64,000 nt of DNA from VXLM01 sp965242665 (GTDB lineage: Bacteria > Chloroflexota > Dehalococcoidia > Lucifugimonadales > VXLM01), in the NCBI GenBank assembly GCA_965242665.1, contig OZ251484.1:2914001-2978000 (forward strand). The letters are read 5' to 3'. The notes below the pieces were generated by a model. The model ran no database searches. It was not told the origin of the DNA and worked only from the letters and a program-made list of their open reading frames with translations. Below, piece by piece: positions 17,069-26,237 of the stretch (position 1 is its first letter; each line of letters begins with the position of its first letter). Made by a program: the position numbers and the translations under genes.

Positions 17069-19528
17069 TCACTCTTTCGTCTCCAGAGTAAGTTCGACCT
17101 CCCAAGCGTGGTCGCTGCCGTCAAACTGTCCGGCGGTTATTTGCGAGATGCCGTACTGCGGGAGATGAACTGCGGCCACGCACTTGCCGTCGAATACCAC
17201 GCCGCGCACATCGAAACCAAAGTCGAGGTTGTCGAACCCATGCTCCCTGCGGTCACCCGGGAGGTCGTCGATGTCTGCCGGGATGATGTGCAGGAAGAAG
17301 GCCGCCGCGGCATCATCTTCGCCGCACGGTTCCTTGACATAGTACAGATTGCCCCCGTCGATGTACAAGTCGAACTCCGAGCGCGCAGCAGGTTCGTTGG
17401 ACACGATCGATTGGTACTCGGAAATGAGCTTGGTCCCTTGGATGACATGCGATACGTTCCACACCTGGCCGTCGCCGTAGCTGCTGGTGCGAAAGCCTGC
17501 AATGTCGTACTGAGGAAGATCGATACTGGCCATACATTTACCGTCGAACATCACGCCGCGCTCAGGGAAGAGGAAGTCGAGGTTGACGAATCCATGCTCC
17601 CTGCGGTGGTAGGGAAGATCGTCGACGTTCACGGGGAAGACGTGCAGGAAGAATGTCGCCCTGGTGTCATCGCGTTGGCAAGGTTCTTTGAGGTAGTACA
17701 CCGTGTTGTCCTTGAGGTACACGTCGAAATCCCTGCGCGCCAGAGGCTCTGTCGATACGAGTGATGGATACGCCGACCGATACGATGTAGTCAAACCGGA
17801 TGTCAAGCCGGGCCAATCATAGAGGAACAGGTGCTGGTTCTGGGGGGTGAGGAGTGCATCCGAGTCGACGCGATGGCGCGTGACAATGAATCTACGACTT
17901 GCAGGGGGAGGGTACTGATCAGCGACGAAGATCAAGTTCAGATAGTAATTCTCCGCACGGCCCGCCTCGTGGAATAACAATTCTCGGATGCCGTTGAGAC
18001 CGAGTACGGTAACGGGATCGCGCGCGGTCAACTCACGGATGGCGAGTAGGTCATGCTGAGCCGCTCTCGCTGATTGAACCGCCTCCGCGCTGTACACTGC
18101 GCGGCTCATCTGGAAGCTGGAGATTGTGAAGAGTAGCAGTGCGGCGACAGACGCGGCGGCAATGACGGCGTCTCGATTGGTCAGCCGCCTCGCCAAGAAG
18201 AGAACGATGGTAAAGAAGACCAAGGGGAGGCCGATATAGTAGATGCTCTCGAAATCATGGAGTGCGTTGCTGTTGCGCATTGGCACCGCCCAGAAGAAGC
18301 CGAACGACGCCAGGGTAGCAAATAGGAGTCTGTGACGGACGAATATCGAGCCGATCAGACACGCCGCAGATAGTACGACTCCCAAGACGACGCTTTGGAA
18401 ATCCGATAACCATGTCGGGCTTTGGATCCGAGCGCCGCCGGCCGCATCGACGCGATAAACAAGAGGGCCAAGCAGTGAGTAGGGAACGAACATCCTCACG
18501 ATGCCCCGAAGCTGCCCTTCCAGGAAAGGCCTCCAGTATCTAGCGGGGATGAGGTCGGTGTCTCCCATCGAGTCCACTCCGGTGCGCTTCAGCATGGACT
18601 TGAAAGACGGCAATTCGGTGAGCGGCGTCTCGCCGTTTAGCGTGGCGTACTCCATCGTGAAGTTGAAGGTGAGGACGGCCAGACCGAACGTCAGCGCGGT
18701 GCTGCCGAGCAGCAGGTAGCGGCTGCGGAGTAGGACGGCCGCCGCGTGCTTTGCTGTTGTACGGAGGTTCGAGGCAGAAGAAGCGTTTGCGGTAGAACGC
18801 GCCCGCAGGAGCTCGCTCGTCAGCCCAAAGATGACGAACGGCAGAAGCAGGGCGTAGACGTGCCATCCCAGCAGCAGAGCCACGCATGTCTTGACGAGCA
18901 GCTGGCGGAAGCGGCCTTCTTGCACGAAGACGACCATGCCGTGGAAGGTCAACATCACCCCAAAGAAGTCGGGCATCCCGTCGTTGGCGATCATGTCGTT
19001 GTAGTAGAGCAAGTAGTACGAAGAGAACGACAACAGGATTGCAGTCAAAGCGATCCATCTGTTAGCCGTGAGGCGGCAGAGCGAGAGGTACGCGATGACC
19101 GCGGCAGCGGCGAAGAACAGCAGCATGAGGACTCTCGCCGCGTAGATTTGGGTGGACGGGTTATCAGAGACCGGCAGGGTGGCCAGCTTGATACTTGCGT
19201 AGCCGCCGATTGGGAAGCGGCTGTACGGTTTGTAATGGACGCTGCCGTTCGAGTTCATGACCCGACGATCGAACATCTGGAAGCCGTGTTCGGGGGAGAG
19301 GTTCACGGCTATCGTGAGGTGTTGCGAGGATATCCAGTTGTGAGAGCCCTCTGGTCGGTAGAGGTAGTTGCGGTCGCCGCCGAACACGAAAACCGTCGAG
19401 AGCGCAAGGAGCAGCAGAGCCAGGGGAAGCCATGCGGACCGCAGCGCGGACCTGATCCTGTCAAGCGAGGTTATACTTCGAAGACGTGAGGAGATTGTCA
19501 TTCCTGCACTCGCTTTTGCGTCATTCAT
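17069..19528 (-). CDS. Multi-pass membrane protein, paralog 3 of 4, with duplicated C-terminal domain
   Basis: About 819 residues from an ATG at 19528 that overlaps the stop of paralog 4 (ATGAATGA), implying translational coupling; an ATG at 19501 (MTISSRLRSITSLDRI) matches the start of the other paralogs and is the alternative. The membrane part matches paralogs 1 and 4 (SSQHLTIAVNLSPEHGF, YKPYSRFPIGGYASIKLATL). The C-terminal soluble domain (YYLKEPC, FFLHVFP, REHGFVNLDF, FDGKCMAS, LPQYDIAG) is present twice in tandem, joined by a linker with QGTKLISEYQS. This makes the protein about 120 residues longer than paralogs 1 and 2. Function unknown. Confidence 0.75.
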   Translation of the reverse strand: MNDAKASAGMTISSRLRSITSLDRIRSALRSAWLPLALLLLALSTVFVFGGDRNYLYRPEGSHNWISSQHLTIAVNLSPEHGFQMFDRRVMNSNGSVHYKPYSRFPIGGYASIKLATLPVSDNPSTQIYAARVLMLLFFAAAAVIAYLSLCRLTANRWIALTAILLSFSSYYLLYYNDMIANDGMPDFFGVMLTFHGMVVFVQEGRFRQLLVKTCVALLLGWHVYALLLPFVIFGLTSELLRARSTANASSASNLRTTAKHAAAVLLRSRYLLLGSTALTFGLAVLTFNFTMEYATLNGETPLTELPSFKSMLKRTGVDSMGDTDLIPARYWRPFLEGQLRGIVRMFVPYSLLGPLVYRVDAAGGARIQSPTWLSDFQSVVLGVVLSAACLIGSIFVRHRLLFATLASFGFFWAVPMRNSNALHDFESIYYIGLPLVFFTIVLFLARRLTNRDAVIAAASVAALLLFTISSFQMSRAVYSAEAVQSARAAQHDLLAIRELTARDPVTVLGLNGIRELLFHEAGRAENYYLNLIFVADQYPPPASRRFIVTRHRVDSDALLTPQNQHLFLYDWPGLTSGLTTSYRSAYPSLVSTEPLARRDFDVYLKDNTVYYLKEPCQRDDTRATFFLHVFPVNVDDLPYHRREHGFVNLDFLFPERGVMFDGKCMASIDLPQYDIAGFRTSSYGDGQVWNVSHVIQGTKLISEYQSIVSNEPAARSEFDLYIDGGNLYYVKEPCGEDDAAAAFFLHIIPADIDDLPGDRREHGFDNLDFGFDVRGVVFDGKCVAAVHLPQYGISQITAGQFDGSDHAWEVELTLETKE

Positions 19529-21896
19529 CCGTCTGCGGGACGAACTCAACCTGCCAGATTCGGTCGCTCCCATCGAACTGTCCGGTACTTATTCGCGCAA
19601 TGCCGTACTTTGGAAGAGAAACGGCAGCCAGACATTTCCCGTCGAATACTACACCGCGCACTTCGAAGCCAAAATCGAGGTTGTCGAACCCATGCTGCCT
19701 GTGGTCGCGCGGGAGATCGTTGAGGTCGGCCGGGACAATGTGCAGGAAGAAGGTCGCCGCGGTATCCTCCTCACCGCACGGTTCCTTGACGTAGTACAGA
19801 TTGCCCCCGTCGAGGTAGATGTCGAACTTCGAGCGCGCGGCAGGTTCATTGGACATGATCGATTGGTACTCGGAAATGAGCCGGGGCCCTTGGATGACAT
19901 GCGCTACACTCCACTTCTGGCCGTCCTCGAAGCTGCCGGTGCGAAAGCCTGCAATGTCGTACTGTGGGAGATTGACGCTGGCCATACACTTGCCGTCGAA
20001 CATCACGCCGCGTTCGATGAAGAGGAAGTCGAGGTTGCCGAATCCATGCTCCCTGCGGTGGTAGGGAAGGTCTTCGAGGTTCGTAGGGAAGACGTGCAGG
20101 AAGAAGGTCGCCTTGGTGTCATCGCGTTGGCAGGGTTCTTTGAGGTAGTACACAGTGTTGTCGTCGAGATACACGTCGAAATTCTTGCGGGACAGCGGCT
20201 CGGTGGATACGAGTGATGGATACGCAGACCGATACGATGCGATCAAACCGTCAGTCAGTCCGTGCGCATCGTAGAGGAACAGGTACTGGTTCTGAGGAGT
20301 GAGTAGTGCATCCGAGTCGACGCGATGACGCATGACGGTGAATCTGTGATCTGCCGATGGAGGATACTTATCAGCGATGAGGATCAAGTTCAGATAGTAA
20401 TGTATGGCGTTGCCCGCCACGTTGAATAACAATCTATGGATGCCGTTGAGACCGAGCACGGTGACAGGCTCTCCCACAGTCAACTCGCGAATGGTAAGCA
20501 GGTCCTGCTCCGCTGCTCTGGACGATTGAGTCGCCTCCGCGCTGTACACGACGCGGCTCATCTGGAAGCTGGAGAGTGTGAAGAGCAGCAGTGCGGCGAC
20601 GAACACGGTGGCGGTGACGGCGTCTCGATTGGTCAGCAGCCGCTGCGCCAAGAGCAAAACGATGGTAAAGAAGACCAATGGGAGGCCGATATAGTAGATG
20701 CTCTCGAATTCGTGGAGCGCAGTAGTGTTGCGCATTGGCACCGTCCAGAAGAAGCCGAACGACGCCAGGGTAGCGAGTAGGAGTCTGTGACGGACGAATA
20801 TCGAGCCGATCAGGCACGCGGCAGTGAAGATGATTCCGAGGACGACGCCTAGGCGTTTCGATATCCAGATTGGGCTTTCGGCCGCATCGCCCCCGCCAAG
20901 CAATGCGTAGGGGATGAACATTCGGAGGATAGATCGAAACTGTCCTTCCAAGAAAGGGCGCCAGGCTCGGGCGGCGACGAGGTCGGCGTTTCCTATCGAG
21001 TCCACTCCGGTGCGCTTCAGCATGGACTTGAAGGACGGCAGTTCGGTAAGTGGCGTTTCGCCGTTCAGCGCAGCGTACTCCATCGTGAAATTGAAGGTAA
21101 GGACGGCCAGACCGAATGCTAGCGATGCGATGCCGAGCAGCAGATAGCGGCTACAGAGTAGGATGGCAGCCGCGTGTCTTACTTGACATAACAAGGATGG
21201 GTTAGAAGTGTCTGCGGCAGAACGCGCCCGTAGGAGGTCGATCGTCAGCCCGAAGATGACGAACGGCAGCAGCAGAGCCAAGACATGCCAGCCCAGCAGC
21301 AGCGCGATGCAGGCCTTGAGGATCAGCTGGCGAAAACGACCTTCCTGCACGAAGACGACCATGCCGTGGAAGGTCAACATCACCCCAAAGAAGTCGGGCA
21401 TCCCCTCGTTGGCGGTCATGTCATTGTAGTAGAGCAAGTAGTACGACGAGAACGCCAGCAGCGACGCAGTGAGTGCAATCCATCTGTTGGACACGAGGCG
21501 GCCGAGTGACAGATACGCCAGGACCGCGGCACCTGCGAAGAACAGCAGCATGAGGATTCTGGCGGCGGTGATTTGGGCGGATGGGTTGCCGGAGACCAGC
21601 AGGGTGGCCAGCTTCATACTTGCATAGCCGCCGATCGGGAATCGGTTGTACGGCTCGTAACGGGCGGTGCCGTCCGTGTTCAAGATCCGATGGTCGAACC
21701 GCTGGAAGCCGTGCTCGGGGGAGAGATTCACAGCTATCGTCAGGTGCTGCGAGGATATCCAGTTGTGATGGCCCGGTCGGTAGAAGCGTCCTCTGTCCCC
21801 TCCGAAGATGACTACCGTCGATAGTGCGAGCAGGAGCAGGGCCAGAGGAAGCCATGCGGATCGCAGCGCGGATTCGAGTCTACCAAGTGATGTCAT
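19521..21896 (-). CDS. Multi-pass membrane protein, paralog 4 of 4, with duplicated C-terminal domain
   Basis: 791 residues, starting MTSLGRLESALRSAWLPLAL. It is closely related to paralog 3 through its whole length, including the tandem duplication of the C-terminal domain (FFLHVFPTNLEDL with REHGFGNLDF, then FFLHIVPADLNDL with QHGFDNLDF). Conserved loop motifs YRPGHHNWISSQHLTIAVN and EPYNRFPIGGYASMKLATL face the outside in the predicted topology. It is the promoter-proximal gene of a two-gene unit with paralog 3. The secreted NHL protein encoded just upstream on the same strand may act with it. Confidence 0.75.
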   Translation of the reverse strand: MTSLGRLESALRSAWLPLALLLLALSTVVIFGGDRGRFYRPGHHNWISSQHLTIAVNLSPEHGFQRFDHRILNTDGTARYEPYNRFPIGGYASMKLATLLVSGNPSAQITAARILMLLFFAGAAVLAYLSLGRLVSNRWIALTASLLAFSSYYLLYYNDMTANEGMPDFFGVMLTFHGMVVFVQEGRFRQLILKACIALLLGWHVLALLLPFVIFGLTIDLLRARSAADTSNPSLLCQVRHAAAILLCSRYLLLGIASLAFGLAVLTFNFTMEYAALNGETPLTELPSFKSMLKRTGVDSIGNADLVAARAWRPFLEGQFRSILRMFIPYALLGGGDAAESPIWISKRLGVVLGIIFTAACLIGSIFVRHRLLLATLASFGFFWTVPMRNTTALHEFESIYYIGLPLVFFTIVLLLAQRLLTNRDAVTATVFVAALLLFTLSSFQMSRVVYSAEATQSSRAAEQDLLTIRELTVGEPVTVLGLNGIHRLLFNVAGNAIHYYLNLILIADKYPPSADHRFTVMRHRVDSDALLTPQNQYLFLYDAHGLTDGLIASYRSAYPSLVSTEPLSRKNFDVYLDDNTVYYLKEPCQRDDTKATFFLHVFPTNLEDLPYHRREHGFGNLDFLFIERGVMFDGKCMASVNLPQYDIAGFRTGSFEDGQKWSVAHVIQGPRLISEYQSIMSNEPAARSKFDIYLDGGNLYYVKEPCGEEDTAATFFLHIVPADLNDLPRDHRQHGFDNLDFGFEVRGVVFDGKCLAAVSLPKYGIARISTGQFDGSDRIWQVEFVPQTDE

Positions 21897-22189
21897 GCTT
21901 CGGATCAGAACCGCAAGTGAGTCATGGTAGCCGCGGGTCTTCTATTTCCACCGTCTATCGGGGACATTACATGCTTTTCGCAGTGATGACGCAAGTAGAG
22001 ATAACACGGCTTTCGAGATTCCTTCATCCAGTGATTGCGCGGACACTTTGCGCCCCGCCCGATAGTAGACGCTCTCCCTAATTTTACCTGTGGAAGACCG
22101 TCGGTGCAACCAGGGTTCTCGTCGCTCGACTGGTCGTCTCAGCCGTGCACTCTCTTGATTGAGTGATGCCCCATGAACATAGACCAAAC
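21897..22189. other. Intergenic, no gene seen
   Basis: Short frames only, none with a ribosome site or recognisable product. It probably holds the upstream region of paralog 4; no clear -35/-10 pair was found. Confidence 0.4.
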
Positions 22190-22332
22190 CGTTCCGTATA
22201 CTACTCTATTGGCACGAGTTGCCGCCGCATCGTAAATCCACCTTCCATCACTCCAGCGAAAGTGGAAATCCAGTAGCCTGCGTCCGCCGCGGATTCAAGG
22301 AGTACATGCACCGCGATACATCAAACGCAACC
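22190..22332. mobile_element. Short inverted-repeat element (about 143 bp)
   Basis: The left end (CCGTTCCGTATACTACTCTA, 22190 on) and right end (22305-22332, whose complement begins GGTTGCGTTTGATGTATCGC) are related to the ends of composite elements A-C. The middle holds CATCGTAAATCCACC and a degenerate palindrome (CCAGCGAAAGTGG region). It resembles the element at 63194-63337 in size and order, so it is likely the minimal form of the family. Confidence 0.5.
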
Positions 22333-22424
22333 GACCGAACTCTCGCGGTTGCCGCCGAAACCGAGGGTCGTCTCAGGTGCGGGCAGGGAGTTCAGAGTCG
22401 GCCTTCGCGTATCACTACAGTGTG

Positions 22425-25319
22425 TCAGGGAACAGACGCCCTGTGTGCCGGCGCTTGCTCGCCCGTTTCTTGGACTGCTGGCGGGTCGATTGCGTTGTCG
22501 AAGGGGCTCCAGTATATGAGCACCCGGCCGCGGTTGATGTCTCCCACGTAGAGATTGCCTCTGTCATCGAATGTCGCAGAGTACGGCATCGACGCGAAAT
22601 CATATAAGTAGTCGCTAGGCAGGATATCCTGGTTCAGCGGGTCGTCGTAGATTCCGACGAATCTCGGTCCTCGGTACGTGTTGAAGCCGACTACCATCCT
22701 GTTCTCCGCGTCGAATGCCGGCTCCCACGCTGCAGCTTCCTGTCCGGGCCAACGCGGATCGGAACCGTGCTGCTCTGGTATCGTCCCCAACTCGAACTCA
22801 TATGGGACGAGGTTGCTGTCACTCGCCGCGGACTCCTCGAATATCTTCGCCGCGTACGGAGCGAAGAGAGCTTCCTCGTTCGTCAATGGCGTTCGCTCGG
22901 ACGGGAAGAGCAGCAAGCGGAAGTTTCCCGATACCTCCAGAGAGTGATCGGACACGTAGAGATTGCCGTGCCGGTCGATCGATAGCGCGCCCGGAAAGCA
23001 AAGCATGTTGCTTGCCGGTTGATCCTTGCCCTCCGATTTGGATGACTCGGGGAACCGGCCGCGGTTGCATGTGGTTTCGTCCGGTTCGTGCTGTCCTAGG
23101 ATCGCGTCGACGACAGGGTTGGTCAGAGGGTCGCGAACACGCAGTACCCGATGGTTGTCCGTGTCGCTCAACCACACGAAGTTCCCTTGCCCCACTGGCG
23201 CGATTCCCAAGACGCGCCCTCCTATCTCGATCTCCGAGTCCGTCCCAAGCACACGGAACGACGTATCTTCCGTCCATATCGTATGCAGAGGAACCGAGCG
23301 CGCGGTTAGAGGAAGCTCGTAGACGTCGATAAACTGTCTCCCATCAGAGCCCACCACCCATAGCCTGCCTGCCGAATCGCATTTTATTCTGTCGCAGCAG
23401 GTCGGCCGCGTTCTCTGCCATCCCTCGTCACCAACTACCCCGTCGGCGGGCTGCCCATTGACGAGCCCTTCGAGTCCGTTCCAGAACATAAGGCGGCGAG
23501 AATCCGAAACGATGAGTTGATCCTCGAACACCGCAACGCCGTTGCCGGAACGAATTCCCCGCCGGCCCACGAGATTGAATTCACCCGGCGGGAAGAATAG
23601 CCGTCTTTCTGCCCAATCGAATTCTTCGGCATCGGCTTGGAGAACCGGTGCACGTAGCCGGACGATGTCCTGTGTGTGACCGGACACAGCCAAGAGAGCG
23701 TCCCCTTGGCTGTCGATCCCAATGCCCCCGCCAGTCGGGCAAAGGTGTGGAGCGCCAGGAAGCTGTTTGAGAACATCACCGCATCGTGCATCCGGTCGAT
23801 AGGACGACTTCCCCAGCACGCTCGGCGCTTCCTCTTCATCCCATGCCCATAGCTCTACCATGTAGTTGCCAGAATCGTTGACCCATATTCCTCGATCGAG
23901 TGGGTCTATCTCAAGTGAGGTCGGGTTCCGCAATTCCGACCCGAAGACGCCAGTTGCGTCCATACCAGACTCGAAGGGCGGCTCGAATACGAGTACTCGA
24001 TCGTTTCCGGTATCGGCTACGTACAACCTGCCTTGCGGTCCGAACCGTAGTGAAGACGGAGAATCCATCTTGTTCATTCCTTTGCCGTACGCCCCGGTGG
24101 TGAACGTGGATTGTCCCAGCACAAGGTCTGATCGTTTCCCTTCGGCGCCAGAAGGAGGATTGACGGGAAACCGCAGAACTCGGTGATTGCCCGAGTCCGC
24201 GATCCAGAGGCTGCCGTCTGGACCAACTTCCACCCCACTACCGTACCAGTCCGCCCGGTAACGGTTAGTCGGCGAATGAAAGCAAAGCGTTTCCGCGGAA
24301 GGCGTGCGGTTGCCCTGGTTGCAGAAAACGCCGGTGAAATCCGGCTGCCCCCATACTTCATCGGCGATTTCGTCGTTGTCGAACGGACTCTCGAATCTCA
24401 GCACTCGGTTGTTGTAAGAATCTGGAACGTAGAGGTCGCCTCCGTCCCCAACCGCCATCGTAACGAATGAATACTCCTGAACTATGCTGACCGAAGTCTC
24501 TGGCACTCCGCAAAGCGTCGCCGCGCTTGCACGAGCTCGCGTAGGGTAGGTCTGTACCCCGTGGCCGCTGTTGCACGCGGAATGGTCATATCCGGATGGC
24601 TGCCCGATTACGAAATCGGCCGAGCATGGACTGGCGGCGGTGTAACATGTCTCAAGGTCGACTCCAAGGATGCGGCTGTTGCCCGCGTCCCAAACGTATG
24701 CTTTGCCCGGCGCCTCAGATCGATCTACGACGACTCCACCTGGGTTGAAGACCTTGAACGGTACGACTTGATTCGGCGTCGCCTCGGAGAAGTCCGGCTT
24801 TCCGATAACCACGTCTGCCCAAAGGTCTCCCCTCAATCCTCGTATGGGCGAGGAAGGTGGAAACGGGTTTCGGAAGCCGCACGCCCTCCGGTCGTCCGCA
24901 AGAATGAACTCGTCCGACCATTCTGAGACCGACTCGAAATAATCCCCCGACGCGATGCGCGTCCTCAAGACTATCCGCCGTCCTCGCGGGAGGTGTTGCC
25001 GTGCCGTTGTCGCGTCTACCGATATTCTACGCGGACTTCTCCAATGCACTCCGGCCTCTCCGATCGCGGTTATCTCGCCGGTTTCTACATCCAGGAATTG
25101 CAGCTCTTTGTCGCCCGCAGGAGTCAAATTCTCCCCGGTGATCGTCAAGATTGCGTCGTTATGGGTGTCCGATGTCCTGAGCACACAGTACGGTGGGCGA
25201 GGATCCACCGTACGTATGACCGCACGACCGACTGTTGGATCTGCGTCGGATATGCCCGGAGAGAACGATGATGCCGCGTACAGCGCAGCCGCGAGTATGA
25301 GAGAGCGTCTAGCAGTCAT
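22425..25319 (-). CDS. Secreted NHL-repeat beta-propeller protein
   Basis: 964 residues from the ATG at 25319, which has GGAG just upstream and gives a clear signal peptide (MTARRSLILAAALYAASSF then an Ala-type cleavage region). After an IPT/TIG-like N-terminal part come repeated NHL blades such as LWIADSGNHRVLRF, LYVADTGNDRVLVF, VWLSDTDNHRVLRV and LYVGDINRGRVLIY, enough for one large or two propellers. Several Cys residues (RACGF, TCYTAASPCSA, VFCNQGN) suggest disulfides outside the cell. NHL propellers bind proteins, sugars or RNA, and some are lyases; no catalytic motif was recognised. It lies between degV and the membrane-paralog cluster on the same strand. Confidence 0.85.
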   Translation of the reverse strand: MTARRSLILAAALYAASSFSPGISDADPTVGRAVIRTVDPRPPYCVLRTSDTHNDAILTITGENLTPAGDKELQFLDVETGEITAIGEAGVHWRSPRRISVDATTARQHLPRGRRIVLRTRIASGDYFESVSEWSDEFILADDRRACGFRNPFPPSSPIRGLRGDLWADVVIGKPDFSEATPNQVVPFKVFNPGGVVVDRSEAPGKAYVWDAGNSRILGVDLETCYTAASPCSADFVIGQPSGYDHSACNSGHGVQTYPTRARASAATLCGVPETSVSIVQEYSFVTMAVGDGGDLYVPDSYNNRVLRFESPFDNDEIADEVWGQPDFTGVFCNQGNRTPSAETLCFHSPTNRYRADWYGSGVEVGPDGSLWIADSGNHRVLRFPVNPPSGAEGKRSDLVLGQSTFTTGAYGKGMNKMDSPSSLRFGPQGRLYVADTGNDRVLVFEPPFESGMDATGVFGSELRNPTSLEIDPLDRGIWVNDSGNYMVELWAWDEEEAPSVLGKSSYRPDARCGDVLKQLPGAPHLCPTGGGIGIDSQGDALLAVSGHTQDIVRLRAPVLQADAEEFDWAERRLFFPPGEFNLVGRRGIRSGNGVAVFEDQLIVSDSRRLMFWNGLEGLVNGQPADGVVGDEGWQRTRPTCCDRIKCDSAGRLWVVGSDGRQFIDVYELPLTARSVPLHTIWTEDTSFRVLGTDSEIEIGGRVLGIAPVGQGNFVWLSDTDNHRVLRVRDPLTNPVVDAILGQHEPDETTCNRGRFPESSKSEGKDQPASNMLCFPGALSIDRHGNLYVSDHSLEVSGNFRLLLFPSERTPLTNEEALFAPYAAKIFEESAASDSNLVPYEFELGTIPEQHGSDPRWPGQEAAAWEPAFDAENRMVVGFNTYRGPRFVGIYDDPLNQDILPSDYLYDFASMPYSATFDDRGNLYVGDINRGRVLIYWSPFDNAIDPPAVQETGEQAPAHRASVP

Positions 25320-25360
25320 GCGCTCCAATAGCCGGGCGGCGTTCGCACGGCTGGGCGGCG

Positions 25361-26209
25361 CTAGTCATTGGATGCGCGCAGCGTGCCAATGCCAATGGCG
25401 CGCGGGCCGACGTGCGCTCCCACGCTGGGGCCTATTCGTGCGATGAAGGGTCTAGTACCTTCGGGCAGGACATCGCGCATCGCTTCGCTGATCTGAAGAG
25501 CTGCGTCTTCGGCTGTGCTGTACATGACGCCCAGCTCCTCGGCCGCACCAAATGCGCGCGCAGTCTTCTCGAGTTGCGCCAGTCCCTTGGCGTACGTGCG
25601 CGCCCGTCCCAACGGCTGCACCTCGCCGTCCTCGATGATGATCATGGGCTTGATGCGGAGGATGGAACCAACCAACGCCCTTGCTTTCCCGATGCGCCCC
25701 CCGCGCTGGAGATACTCCAGCGTATCGAAAAGCGCAATGCACTGCGACCGGTTTGTCGCTTCCCGTGCAGCCTCGACCACTGCATCCAAGCCATCGCCCG
25801 CGTTCGCACGCTTGGCCGCCGCGATCGCACACATACCCAGCCCGAGAGATACCTGCGAAGAATCGACGACTTCCACCGGGCATCCCAGGTTGGCCTGTCC
25901 CACGGCCTGAACTGCGGCGTTGTAGGTGGCGCTCAACTTCGATGAGACATGGATTGACACGATCCCATCCGCAGAGTCCCCCAGCGACTCGAAAGCCTCG
26001 ACGAACTGTCCTACCGACGGCGCGGATGTCGTCGGGTGTACGGACCCGCCCACGAGACGATCGTAGAACTGATCTGTAGTGAGGTCGACACGATCCCTGA
26101 ACTGCTCCTGTCCAAAGATCACGTTGGCCGGCACGATGGTAATCCCCAGACTTTCGGCTAAATCTTCTGGGATGTCCGACGTGCTGTCGGTTACGACTTT
26201 GACGGGCAT
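25361..26209 (-). CDS. DegV-family fatty-acid-binding protein
   Basis: 282 residues; ATG with AGGAG 7 nt upstream. N-terminal MPVKVVTDSTSDIPEDLAESL and HPTTSAPSVGQF are DegV hallmarks, as is SSKLSATYNAA; the fatty acid carboxylate is bound by Ser/Thr in such segments. DegV (FakB) proteins present fatty acids to FakA kinase for phosphorylation. The FakA-like gene lies 28 bp upstream on the same strand, so the two are almost certainly co-transcribed as a fatty-acid kinase system. Confidence 0.93.
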   Translation of the reverse strand: MPVKVVTDSTSDIPEDLAESLGITIVPANVIFGQEQFRDRVDLTTDQFYDRLVGGSVHPTTSAPSVGQFVEAFESLGDSADGIVSIHVSSKLSATYNAAVQAVGQANLGCPVEVVDSSQVSLGLGMCAIAAAKRANAGDGLDAVVEAAREATNRSQCIALFDTLEYLQRGGRIGKARALVGSILRIKPMIIIEDGEVQPLGRARTYAKGLAQLEKTARAFGAAEELGVMYSTAEDAALQISEAMRDVLPEGTRPFIARIGPSVGAHVGPRAIGIGTLRASND

Positions 26210-26237
26210 GACAATCTCCTATTCCAGCCTCACGGCG

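Noticed and set aside
17012..17764. 250-residue plus-strand ORF within paralog 3
   Set aside because: Antisense to the duplicated C-terminal domain; its apparent internal repeat simply mirrors that domain duplication.
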